64,000 nt of DNA from Algoriphagus faecimaris (GTDB lineage: Bacteria > Bacteroidota > Bacteroidia > Cytophagales > Cyclobacteriaceae): NCBI RefSeq assembly GCF_900101705.1, contig NZ_FNAC01000021.1, positions 1 to 64,000 of the forward strand. The letters run 5' to 3'. The notes beneath the pieces are model-generated. The model had not been told where the DNA came from. It did not search any database and saw only the letters and a list, made by a program, of their open reading frames with translations. The first letter of the stretch is position 1. Each line of letters opens with the position of its first letter. Positions 51,207 to 59,387 of the stretch are shown one piece after another. The translations under genes and the position numbers were made by a program.

Positions 51207-52676
51207 CTAATCCATCACTTGACTAATCCTAATGACAATAAATTCAGCAGGACGAATCATGGCTATACCAATTTCTACTTTTAATAGATTATCTAAGATA
51301 TCTTGTGGACTCATGGTCTGACCTAATCCAACACGCACAAAGAAGGCATCCTCGGCTTTGGCTCCGGCGAGTCCTCCTTGTCTCCAGAGTGCTACCATAA
51401 AATTTTCACAACTCATTTTCACGGCGTTCCAAGTGCTGGAATTATTGGCTTCGACGCTCCAATCTCCTAAAGCTTTTTTGATGGATTGCTCAATCATGAT
51501 GGCTGTTCTACGGACCGGCACATAGCGCCACTCATTGTCATTTCCTGCGAGAGTTCTGGCTCCCCAGATTAGGACTCCTCTTCCTGTAAAAAGTCGGATG
51601 GCGTTAATGGATTTCCCCGATAAACCACCTGCGTTTAAATCTTCCTGTTGAGAAGAATTGATTGTAATAGAGGGTTCTGTAAAACCTGATAGAGAAACAT
51701 TGGCGGGCGCTTTCCATATGCCCCGGCTAGTATCCGTCATGCTGTAGGCTCCGGAAACGGCTCCTGAACTGGGGAAAGCACTTAATTTTTTTGCCATTCC
51801 TTGAAGGATTGATTTATAGGTGGGGCTCAGGATTTCCAAGGATCTGTGAAAATTTGGGTCAGTTTTAGTATTGCTACTCAAAAATTGCTGCGCTGCTGGT
51901 TCAAGTAAAATCTCATCTAAGGCGATCGAGGAGTCTAAATTTTTGTAGCTAAGGTTAAAATCACTTGCAGGTCTATTTAGCCAAGGATAATAGGCCGCTC
52001 CAAAACTCAAATGCTGATTTCCGATCCCTGTCCGGAACTCTTCGATGATATCCCTCTCAGCTGTCCGCTCTAAAAACCCATCAGGAATATCCATGATGGC
52101 GAATCGTTTTTGGTCTTGTTCGCATGTTCTTAACATTTCTTGATATACCGGGAAAGCCTCATTTCCAAGCTCGACAGCATCTGGAATCAATACCAAACTG
52201 GGTTCTTTTTCAGCTCCTAATGCCTTTATCCCTGCTGGAGTTGACGAAGCTGTTCCCAAGAGTTCTTCTCGTTTGATCAAGACTTCATTCTGATCAGCAT
52301 AGGTTCCGACGGAAATGATGTAGCAGCTCCCACCTCCGTTGTAAAAGAAATCCCGTACGCTGAGGTACAGGTAGGCTTTTTGATTGGCTTTTAGGATGAT
52401 AGATTTTGATACCCCATCAATAATGATCGGGTGAGGATCATCAGCTATTGCCGGAAGGAGTTCGAAAATCGGTTGGTAATTTTCACCAAACTTAGCTTTA
52501 TATTCTGCGAGGGAATTTACCCTAACTGGTGTGTTTAAGGCTGATTGTCCCTCGTGAATCGCTATTTCTGTGTAGCCAATAAAGGCAGGTAGGGCAGTAG
52601 GGACTTGAATGATTGTCTTAGGCAAGGTGCTGATTTCCTTGATGTAAACTCCTGGCCTTCGGAATTTTTTGCTCAT
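51207..52676 (-). CDS. Contractile tail sheath protein (phage/eCIS type), orphan
   Basis: 489 residues. The N-terminus KKFRRPGVYIKEISTLPKTI and PTALPAFIGYTEIA is the hallmark of sheath subunits of extracellular contractile injection systems and T4-like tails. The C-terminal domain includes RLFTGRGVLIWGARTLAGND and ends VEIGIAMIRPAEFIVIRISQ, the donor-strand part that links subunits. It appears full length. No tube, baseplate, spike, ATPase or cap gene is nearby, so it is an orphan copy. Algoriphagus is known for an eCIS (AlgoCIS); a link is possible but unproven. Confidence 0.92.
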   Translation of the reverse strand: MSKKFRRPGVYIKEISTLPKTIIQVPTALPAFIGYTEIAIHEGQSALNTPVRVNSLAEYKAKFGENYQPIFELLPAIADDPHPIIIDGVSKSIILKANQKAYLYLSVRDFFYNGGGSCYIISVGTYADQNEVLIKREELLGTASSTPAGIKALGAEKEPSLVLIPDAVELGNEAFPVYQEMLRTCEQDQKRFAIMDIPDGFLERTAERDIIEEFRTGIGNQHLSFGAAYYPWLNRPASDFNLSYKNLDSSIALDEILLEPAAQQFLSSNTKTDPNFHRSLEILSPTYKSILQGMAKKLSAFPSSGAVSGAYSMTDTSRGIWKAPANVSLSGFTEPSITINSSQQEDLNAGGLSGKSINAIRLFTGRGVLIWGARTLAGNDNEWRYVPVRRTAIMIEQSIKKALGDWSVEANNSSTWNAVKMSCENFMVALWRQGGLAGAKAEDAFFVRVGLGQTMSPQDILDNLLKVEIGIAMIRPAEFIVIRISQVMD

Positions 52677-52765
52677 AAAAATGTGTTCAAAGAGTTGATT
52701 TTCAAATTACAATTCCCTGGAGCAAAGTCCTACAAGAATGGGGGAATTTTAAAACAAAACTCTCC

Positions 52766-52799
52766 AACCCTCCAAGGGATCTAAAGCCCTTGGAGGGTT
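52766..52799 (-). terminator. Terminator overlapping the nagZ-like stop codon
   Basis: AACCCTCCAAGGG at 52766-52778 pairs perfectly (13 bp) with CCCTTGGAGGGTT at 52787-52799. The loop (52779-52786) holds the stop codon, so one stem arm is coding. T-rich sequence follows on the minus strand. Confidence 0.85.
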
Positions 52800-54280
52800 T
52801 GGACTACCACTTTTTGCACCTCCTCAAAGGCCTGATATCCGCAAATCACCGCTTGAAAATCTTCCAATTTTCCTAGGTGCTTTAAGGCCAAAGGATTTCC
52901 AAAATGAACCAAAATACAAGGCTTACTTTTTTCCAATGCCTTGATTTCGTCCAGTACAGCCTGATCCATTCCAAACTGATTTAGAGGCTTGTGACTTGGG
53001 ACAAAAACGCCTAAAATTACTTTTTCAGCTTGGTCGATTGGCAAGGATGATAAATTGAGCTCTTGCGAAAAGTGACTTGGGCTTTGGGTGAAAAATTCCC
53101 GGTAACCCAGCTTTCCGCCTTCTGCCAAAGTCTTAAGTTCAGCGGGATTAATTTCCCCTGAAATCACCGACACATAGTTTTCTGCCAGATCCTTTTGGAG
53201 TTGGGAATGACTTTCCCAATCGAAGGCAGGAACTTCAATAGACTTGCTTTCCATCACACCCAATCGCTTTTTCAAGTCCATCACTTTTCCAAAAACCTCA
53301 TCGACTTCCGCATCTGAAGCCATTTGGCCGATTTTTTCAATCCCTTCCTTTACATGATCAGAAAAACACAAAATATCATTTCCGGCATGAAAGGCCTGCC
53401 ATTCAAGCTCTCCAGGCTTGGGGTAGAGATTGGCCACAGCTTTCATATTTAGCGCATCGGAGATCACGAGCCCTTTAAATCCCATTTCATTTTTGAGCAA
53501 ATTGGTGATCAGTTCGCGACTGATGCTGGCAGGAATGTCTTTTCCTCCAGTCAGCGCAGGTACGGCTAAGTGGCCCACCATGATCATTTCTATGCCGCGA
53601 TCAATTCCATATTGAAAGGGCAAGAGTTCTTCTGCCTTGAGTTCCTCTTTAGATTTTTGTAAAATCGGCAATCCTAAATGCGAGTCCACAGCTGTGTCCC
53701 CATGTCCGGGGAAATGCTTCAAACAGGCTCCAATCCCCGCTTTTTTCATTCCAGAATAAGTTGCAAAGGAAAGTTTGGCGGCTTTCTCTACATCATCTCC
53801 AAAGGAGCGATAGCCAATTACGGGATTTTCCGGATTGGTATTCACATCAGCGCAGGGAGCCAAGTTCAAGTGAATTCCGGACCGCTTCATATCCATGCCC
53901 ATTCGATAGCCGACTTCTTTCACCCATTTTTCAGGATCTTTTTTCAACGCTCCCAATGTAATTGCAAAAGGATATTGAGGTGTTTTTTCGATCCGCATTG
54001 CGAGACCATATTCCCCGTCAATGCTGATCAACAATGGTATTTTGGAATGGGCTTGATAGCGATTGATCAGCTCTACGAGTTTCTCGAAAGTACCTTCGGT
54101 TTTCAGTGATTCTGCTCGTTTTTCAAAATTAGCCGCTGCAGAATATCGGCTATGGAAAAAAGTCAAGCCGCCGATTTCCTGCTCTTGAATCAATTTTTCT
54201 ATAGCCTGATAATTCTCTTCTGAATCATGGATGAAAGCTGCAGGAGAAAAGCATTGGGCGATTTTTTGGGATTTATTCAT
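52781..54280 (-). CDS. GH3 beta-N-acetylglucosaminidase, NagZ-like
   Basis: 499 residues, no signal peptide. The NagZ signature KHFPGHGDTAVDSHLGLP is complete, with the His/Asp pair for acid-base catalysis, and the nucleophile Asp lies in LVISDALNMKAV. NagZ removes GlcNAc from GlcNAc-anhydroMurNAc muropeptides in the cytosol. It has an extra C-terminal part (about 345-499) beyond the minimal enzyme. Last gene of the five-gene cell-wall operon, after a 126-bp gap with a hairpin and a REP-like stretch. Confidence 0.88.
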   Translation of the reverse strand: MNKSQKIAQCFSPAAFIHDSEENYQAIEKLIQEQEIGGLTFFHSRYSAAANFEKRAESLKTEGTFEKLVELINRYQAHSKIPLLISIDGEYGLAMRIEKTPQYPFAITLGALKKDPEKWVKEVGYRMGMDMKRSGIHLNLAPCADVNTNPENPVIGYRSFGDDVEKAAKLSFATYSGMKKAGIGACLKHFPGHGDTAVDSHLGLPILQKSKEELKAEELLPFQYGIDRGIEMIMVGHLAVPALTGGKDIPASISRELITNLLKNEMGFKGLVISDALNMKAVANLYPKPGELEWQAFHAGNDILCFSDHVKEGIEKIGQMASDAEVDEVFGKVMDLKKRLGVMESKSIEVPAFDWESHSQLQKDLAENYVSVISGEINPAELKTLAEGGKLGYREFFTQSPSHFSQELNLSSLPIDQAEKVILGVFVPSHKPLNQFGMDQAVLDEIKALEKSKPCILVHFGNPLALKHLGKLEDFQAVICGYQAFEEVQKVVVQTLQGL

Positions 54281-54297
54281 GGTGTAATAAGGCCTAA

Positions 54298-54315
54298 GGG
54301 AGTGTCTGCACTCCC
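54298..54315. repeat. Perfect 7-bp hairpin upstream of the nagZ-like gene
   Basis: GGGAGTG at 54298-54304 and CACTCCC at 54309-54315 enclose a TCTG loop, 18 bp before the nagZ start. It could be part of a REP element or a 5' mRNA structure. No T run, so it is not a typical terminator. Confidence 0.55.
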
Positions 54316-54350
54316 GCCTAAATATAGCAAATGAATCTAAGTTTAATTGG

Positions 54351-54408
54351 CTTCGACTCCGCTCAGCCTGACAAGCAATCGTACCTCGTAAATCGTAATT
54401 CGTAAATC
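54351..54408. repeat. REP-like intergenic repeat
   Basis: CTTCGACTCCGCTCAGCCTG at 54351-54370 resembles a repeat I recall as common in Bacteroidota intergenic regions. It is followed by a CGTAAATCGTAATTCGTAAATC-type degenerate run at 54384-54408, reaching the transporter's stop codon. Similar runs are at 3874-3889 and 29935-29958. Confidence 0.5.
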
Positions 54409-55669
54409 AAGAAACCTTTTTCCCAAACTCCCTTGGGTATTTCGCCGCAAAAGCCATCACAAAGCTGGGAATCGTGGCTATCACCACCCAGACAAAGAAG
54501 CCAGGATAGCCCAACCACTCTTGCATGTAGCCAGAAATCATTCCTGGCAACATCATTCCCAATGCCATAAAACCCGTAGCTAAAGCGTAATGCGCAGTTT
54601 TGAATAGTCCTTCGGCCAAATAAATGAGGAATACCATATAGGCTGCAAAGCCAAACCCATAACCGAGTTGCTCGATAAGAACTACAGTGGCTGGGAAAAT
54701 AAAGGATTCTGGCTGAACCCAAGAGAGCAGCACATAGCCGAGATTGGGGGCATTGATAGCAATGACCATAGGAATCATCCATTTGCCTAGACCATCTCTG
54801 GAAATCAAAATTCCCCCAATAATACCTCCTGCCAATAAGGCTATCACGCCTAAAGTTCCATACAAATAACCGACTTCAGTCACACTAAGTCCCAAGCCGC
54901 CGACTTCTCTTGTGTCCAGAAAGAAGGGAGAGGCCATTTTGACCAGCTGAGACTCACCCAATCGGTAGAGAAGTACAAATGCTAGCGACAAACCGATATT
55001 TTTCTTAGTGAAAAAAGTCTCGAACACCTTTCCAAAGCTAGGTCGGTCTACTTTTGCGATTCGCGCTTCGATCACTTTCGGAGTGGCGAGGTAATTGATC
55101 CCTGTAAGCAGGAGCATGAGTCCTGATACCGCTATCATGGTCCAGGACCAGGCTTGGGCTGGATTTCCAAATTCCTCCTCCAGATAGCCTGCAAATATTA
55201 CGATCAAGCCTTGTCCAGTGATCATTCCCACTCGATAAAAAGTACTTCGCATTCCTACGAAAAAGCTTTGTTGATCGGGTTTTAATGCAATCAGATACAA
55301 TCCATCTGAGGCAATATCATTAGTGGCGGAGGCAAAGGCTCCCATCCAAAAAAAAGCAAGTGTAATCAGGAAAAACTGATTGACTCCCGTTGTCAGCCCT
55401 ACCGCCAGAAAGACAAGAGAAAGGATCAGCTGCATACTTAAAAACCATTGTTTTTTATTTCCAAAAAGCTCCAGAATCGGGCTCCAGATCGGTTTGATCA
55501 CCCAGGGTAAATAGAGAAATGAGGTATAAAGACCGATGTCTGCATTGGAAACGCCCAGACTTTTATACATCACTACCGAAACCGTGATGATAATGACATA
55601 GGGTAAAGACTCGGTGAGATAAAGGGATGGAACCCAGATCCATGGGTTTTTAGGGGATTTTTGGATCAT
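54407..55669 (-). CDS. MFS transporter, AmpG/MurT-like muropeptide or amino-sugar permease
   Basis: 420 residues, about 12 hydrophobic helices. The start NPWIWVPSLYLTESLPYVII and the loop GLYTSFLYLPWVIKPIWSP are of the AmpG-like MFS subfamily. Known relatives import anhydro-muropeptides (AmpG) or MurNAc (MurT in Tannerella). Its stop side faces the NagZ-like gene and its start overlaps the GNAT stop by 4 bp (ATGA), so it belongs to the cell-wall operon. The exact substrate is inferred from context. Confidence 0.85.
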   Translation of the reverse strand: MIQKSPKNPWIWVPSLYLTESLPYVIIITVSVVMYKSLGVSNADIGLYTSFLYLPWVIKPIWSPILELFGNKKQWFLSMQLILSLVFLAVGLTTGVNQFFLITLAFFWMGAFASATNDIASDGLYLIALKPDQQSFFVGMRSTFYRVGMITGQGLIVIFAGYLEEEFGNPAQAWSWTMIAVSGLMLLLTGINYLATPKVIEARIAKVDRPSFGKVFETFFTKKNIGLSLAFVLLYRLGESQLVKMASPFFLDTREVGGLGLSVTEVGYLYGTLGVIALLAGGIIGGILISRDGLGKWMIPMVIAINAPNLGYVLLSWVQPESFIFPATVVLIEQLGYGFGFAAYMVFLIYLAEGLFKTAHYALATGFMALGMMLPGMISGYMQEWLGYPGFFVWVVIATIPSFVMAFAAKYPREFGKKVS

Positions 55670-56145
55670 GATTTTCGTAGTAAATGCTGGTAGAGGCTGA
55701 TTTCTGATCCTTCAATCAGCTTGGCTCCCACAGCTTTGGTGTAAAATTCGGCAGGCCCCACCCCACCGATGATGGCATAGGCATAGCCCATTTCTCTGAG
55801 TGACATTAGGGATTTGATCAGAAGGATTTTACCGATTCCTTTTCCACGCTCCGATTCTAAGGTGCCGGTAGGACCAAAGAAATTTCGAGCGGTACTTTCA
55901 TAGCAGGCAAAACCCAAAATCTCATTTTCACGCTGAGCAATCCAGCAGGAGACCGGTTGGCGGGAAAAGGCCACTTCGACTTCGGATTTCCAATACTCCC
56001 CAAATTGCTCGAGTACCCAAGTGCAGACCAGGTGTTTTTCGGGCGCAATTGCTTTGCGAAAATGTATGTTTTCCTTTTTGAGGAGTTTATGAGCTTCTTC
56101 ACTACAATCGGGAAGATTCAAAAGCCTCACAAGCATGTCTTTCAT
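55666..56145 (-). CDS. GNAT-family N-acetyltransferase
   Basis: 159 residues from the ATG at 56145, which overlaps the DigH-like stop by 4 bp (ATGA). The GNAT acetyl-CoA site reads GPTGTLESERGKGIGKILLIKSL, with the R-G-x-G-I-G loop, and a late Tyr in AEFYTKAVGAKLI. It transfers acetyl to an amine of a small molecule or protein. Embedded in the cell-wall operon, an amino-sugar or muropeptide amine is a reasonable guess, not shown by sequence. Confidence 0.85.
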   Translation of the reverse strand: MKDMLVRLLNLPDCSEEAHKLLKKENIHFRKAIAPEKHLVCTWVLEQFGEYWKSEVEVAFSRQPVSCWIAQRENEILGFACYESTARNFFGPTGTLESERGKGIGKILLIKSLMSLREMGYAYAIIGGVGPAEFYTKAVGAKLIEGSEISLYQHLLRKS

Positions 56146-57785
56146 GGACGAGTCTTTTTTGGAGTTTGAAAAACCTGTGTTTGTACTATGCGACCGTAAT
56201 GATCGATCCATCTTACGGCCAAATAATTGGTATGCAAACTACTTACCTCAAGCTGACGGGCACGTGTGCCACCGACCCAGACGGTGTGGATTTCTGCATC
56301 GGATAAATCGGTCAACTCATCTGCACCCTGAATCATGGCATAGCGAATGGCCGGGTCCAGTGGTTTTTCCAACGTGATTCTAGTCCAATCTTGAGTAGCT
56401 TCCACTTGAAATACAGAGGGTGTTTCGATGATTGAGGTCATCTTTGGCTCAAAAGCCGGAGGTAAAGTGGGTCTATCGTACAGTTCCTCCTGAAGTAGAT
56501 TGGCCACGTCCTGATTTTTGGAAAAGAGAGATTTGGCAGAGAAAAAGGCATTTCCTTGAATAGTGGGGAGTGTGCGAGTGTAGTTAACCTGATTGTTGAT
56601 CTCCCGGGGATTTTCCCAGGCTTTGTCGGCATTATCGCGAATCTTGTAGGGACCATTTCCGATGTAGACATTGGTGCCAAAACTGTTGGCTGACCACCAG
56701 TCATTGAGCTTCTGATAGCTCGCAAGATCGTAGTCCATGCTCCAATAGATTTGAGGGATGAGGTAGTCGATCCAGCCGTTTTGCATCCAAGCCAGTGGGT
56801 CGGCATAGAGATCATCAAAGTTGGTTTGTCCTGCCCGAGTAGAGGAGCCCTTGGGGTCTTTGTCGCTATTTCTCCATACTCCAAATGGGGAAATGCCAAA
56901 CTGTACCCAAGGCTTGGTGTTTTTGATTACCTCATGGGCAGCCCGAATCAGTTCATTGACATTTTGCCTGCGCCAGTCCTCAAGGGATTGTCCAGGTTTT
57001 TTGTATTGAGTATAACTTTTCTGGTCTGGAAAAACCTGATTTCCGATTTTATAGGGATAAAAATAATCGTCAAAATGAATAGCGTCGATGCTGTAATTTT
57101 CCACCAACTCTTTGATGACGGCTACCAATTTTTCCTTGACAGCAGGCATTCCCGGATCATAATAGTATTTGCTTCCGTATTTAAGCATCCAGTCTCTGTG
57201 GAGGTTGAAATCATGCTCCGAACTGAGTAGATTGGTTTTGTCATCGAAGGTGGCTCTATAGGGGTTGAGCCAAGCATGAAATTCTAAGCCCCGGTCATGG
57301 GCTTGCTTGATCATCCAAGTGAGAGGGTTTTCTGTAGTATTTGGAGCTTTTCCCTCCTTACCGGTCAAATAGCGAGACCATGGGGCATAGCGACTGGGAT
57401 AAAAAGCATCTCCCGCAGTCCGAACTTGGACGATGACAGCATTGAAATTGAGCTTTTTGTAATGATCCAAGAGCGCTATAAAATCGCTCTTTTGCTTTGG
57501 CCAGGGGTCTGTGCCTGCTTCTGGCCAATCAATATTGACCACTGTGGCGATCCAAACGCCCCGAAATTCTCTTGGGATTTCTGGAAGTGAATAGTTTAGA
57601 GGGAGTAGGGCTACAGGAGATTTGGAGAGGGTTTTCTCAGGAAATTTGCTTGCCTCAACCAAAGGAGGTTTTTTTCCAATCTCTGAGCTGCTTTGCCTAT
57701 TTTCAGAGGGTACTTTTTGGGTTTTGCAGGCCGACAATGAAGCCAATAAAATAGCCCAAAAGAATAAGTGCTGCCTTAGCTTCAT
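56142..57785 (-). CDS. DigH/YddW-like glycoside hydrolase lipoprotein (GHL10, DUF187)
   Basis: 547 residues with lipobox (LSACK). The GHL10 barrel (about 75-440) shows PREFRGVWIATVVNIDWP, NFNAVIVQVRTAGDAFYPS, SIDAIHFDDYFYPYKIG and FGISPFGVW. Escherichia coli DigH (YddW), of this family, cleaves peptidoglycan glycans stripped of peptides. A C-terminal fibronectin-like part (about 450-547) follows. It starts 4 bp after the amidase gene, which would produce such denuded strands. Good functional match by context. Confidence 0.87.
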   Translation of the reverse strand: MKLRQHLFFWAILLASLSACKTQKVPSENRQSSSEIGKKPPLVEASKFPEKTLSKSPVALLPLNYSLPEIPREFRGVWIATVVNIDWPEAGTDPWPKQKSDFIALLDHYKKLNFNAVIVQVRTAGDAFYPSRYAPWSRYLTGKEGKAPNTTENPLTWMIKQAHDRGLEFHAWLNPYRATFDDKTNLLSSEHDFNLHRDWMLKYGSKYYYDPGMPAVKEKLVAVIKELVENYSIDAIHFDDYFYPYKIGNQVFPDQKSYTQYKKPGQSLEDWRRQNVNELIRAAHEVIKNTKPWVQFGISPFGVWRNSDKDPKGSSTRAGQTNFDDLYADPLAWMQNGWIDYLIPQIYWSMDYDLASYQKLNDWWSANSFGTNVYIGNGPYKIRDNADKAWENPREINNQVNYTRTLPTIQGNAFFSAKSLFSKNQDVANLLQEELYDRPTLPPAFEPKMTSIIETPSVFQVEATQDWTRITLEKPLDPAIRYAMIQGADELTDLSDAEIHTVWVGGTRARQLEVSSLHTNYLAVRWIDHYGRIVQTQVFQTPKKTRP

Positions 57786-57789
57786 TTCT

Positions 57790-58485
57790 TTAGAGTTGAG
57801 GAATGGGCTTTAAGTTTAAGTCAGTCAGCTTCTTGCGAAGCTCATTCATGAAAGCATCTCCCGGATCGGTTTTCATCGTTCGGTAGTCGGGATCTGCTTC
57901 TTTCCAGAGCTCGGTTTCTTGGAAAAGTTGATATTCATGATGCCCGATGACATAATCGATATCGGGATATTTCTTGCTCAGGTAACGGATTAACTGTTCA
58001 TTGGCTTTAAGTTGGGCTTTGGTCAAGGGCGCGTCAGGCCCGCCCACATTTTCAATTCCGATAGCGCAGTAATTGAGACCGATGGTATGTCTAGCAAAAG
58101 CCGTATCGGGTAAAAGCCTAAAAATCGTCCCGTCCCGATCGATCAGGAATTGACTGGAAACATTCAGATTACTCGCCCCGGTAAGATCGTCCCGTCCACC
58201 AAGGGTGGGAGCATCAAACACGTCAAAAGTGACTTCCACATTATCAATAGCCGTCCAATGCACGACGACCATCTGAGGATCAATGGTTGGAGTAGTTTTG
58301 TCTAGGCCATGTCTCTCCTTTAGGTATTGAAGGGAAAGCGCTTCTCGCTCAGTATTCCACGTGATGGGTTTGTCAATAATCCGGAAAGTCGCCTGACTTA
58401 ATTTAGGACTACAAGACAGGAAGCTCAAACTGAGCAGAGTCATCGAAAGCAGTGAGAGGCTGTTTCTGAGTAGGAATGGTTTCAT
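57790..58485 (-). CDS. N-acetylmuramoyl-L-alanine amidase lipoprotein (amidase_2, PGRP fold)
   Basis: 231 residues; signal peptide with lipobox (LSFLSC). The zinc site of the amidase_2 fold is clear: His in MVVVHWTAID, His in VIGHHEYQLF and Asp in KTDPGDAF, plus FLIDRDGTIFRLLPDTAFARH and GIENVGG. It cuts the bond between MurNAc and L-Ala of the stem peptide in the periplasm. First gene of the five-gene operon; divergent from the DeoR-type regulator, 152 bp apart. Confidence 0.92.
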   Translation of the reverse strand: MKPFLLRNSLSLLSMTLLSLSFLSCSPKLSQATFRIIDKPITWNTEREALSLQYLKERHGLDKTTPTIDPQMVVVHWTAIDNVEVTFDVFDAPTLGGRDDLTGASNLNVSSQFLIDRDGTIFRLLPDTAFARHTIGLNYCAIGIENVGGPDAPLTKAQLKANEQLIRYLSKKYPDIDYVIGHHEYQLFQETELWKEADPDYRTMKTDPGDAFMNELRKKLTDLNLKPIPQL

Positions 58486-58586
58486 AGCTAGGGTAATTCT
58501 TCAATGCTCTAAACTACCTAGAAAAACGCAGGATTGGGAAGGAATCACCGCTATTTTTTGCGAGTGAGTCGGTATTTATTCTACTT

Positions 58587-58618
58587 TTTGCAAGTTTTTG
58601 CTGTTTTTAGTAGCTTTC
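58587..58618 (+). promoter_or_regulatory. Promoter of the DeoR-type regulator
   Basis: TTTG at 58587-58590, a 20-bp spacer, and TAGCTTTC at 58611-58618 match the Bacteroidota consensus except for the last base. It lies 20 bp before the ATG. Confidence 0.55.
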
Positions 58619-58637
58619 AATTCTAACGATAGACCCC

Positions 58638-59387
58638 ATGTTAAAAGAAGAACGCCAAAAATATATCCTTGACCAAGTTCATCTCCATCACCGTGTTTTG
58701 CTCAATGACCTGGCGGACTTCCTCGATGTATCCATCGATACGGTACGCAGGGATGTAAAGGAACTCGCCAAGGAGAAAAAGCTAAAAAAAGTACATGGTG
58801 GTGCCACTTCTTTTGGCTTTATGAACTTCACCAAAGACGATGGGAATATCTACTTGCAGTCTAAGAAAATACAGATTGCCGAAAAGACAGTTTCCTTACT
58901 TTCTGAGGGTCAGGTTGTCCTGATGAGTGGCGGGACGACCAATATGGAGGTGGCAAAGATGATCCCAAGAAAATTGCCACTGACTGTGTTCACCCCAAGT
59001 CTTCATGTGGCCATGCAGCTTTTGGAGCTACCCGAGGTGGAAGTCATATTTTTGGGAGGCAAGCTCCTTCACGAGGCGAAGTTTGCGGTGGGGGGTACAG
59101 TAGTCAATGCCTTGAATCAGCTTCGGGTGGATCTTTGTATACTAGGGACAGGATATCTGGATGCAGAGGCTGGGCTCACGGAGTTTGATTGGGAGGTGAT
59201 TCAGGTCAAGCGGGCCATGATCAGGGCTGCCAAAAAGACCATTATTCTTTCGGTTTCGGACAAGTTACATTCTGTTCAAAAGTTCCAAACTTGCGATCTC
59301 ACAGCGGTTCATACCCTTGTCACGGAGCTTGATCCCTCTGACCCCATGTTGGATGCTTTTCGGCCTTTTGATCTTCATTTGATTTGA
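58638..59387 (+). CDS. DeoR/GlpR-family transcriptional regulator
   Basis: 249 residues. N-terminal winged HTH with LLNDLADFLDVSIDTVRRDV and KLKKVHGGATSFG, the DeoR signature. The C-terminal sensor (about 75-235) has LMSGGTTNMEVAKMIPRKLP and LGTGYLDAEAGLTEFDWEVI, which bind phosphorylated sugars. It is divergent from the cell-wall operon and so is the likely regulator of it; a phospho-amino-sugar could be the signal. Its end overlaps the convergent penicillin acylase gene by 13 bp. Confidence 0.92.
   Translation: MLKEERQKYILDQVHLHHRVLLNDLADFLDVSIDTVRRDVKELAKEKKLKKVHGGATSFGFMNFTKDDGNIYLQSKKIQIAEKTVSLLSEGQVVLMSGGTTNMEVAKMIPRKLPLTVFTPSLHVAMQLLELPEVEVIFLGGKLLHEAKFAVGGTVVNALNQLRVDLCILGTGYLDAEAGLTEFDWEVIQVKRAMIRAAKKTIILSVSDKLHSVQKFQTCDLTAVHTLVTELDPSDPMLDAFRPFDLHLI

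Noticed and set aside
51207-56145. A contractile injection system locus around the sheath gene
   Set aside because: Neighbouring genes are clear sugar or cell-wall genes; no tube, baseplate or ATPase is present.
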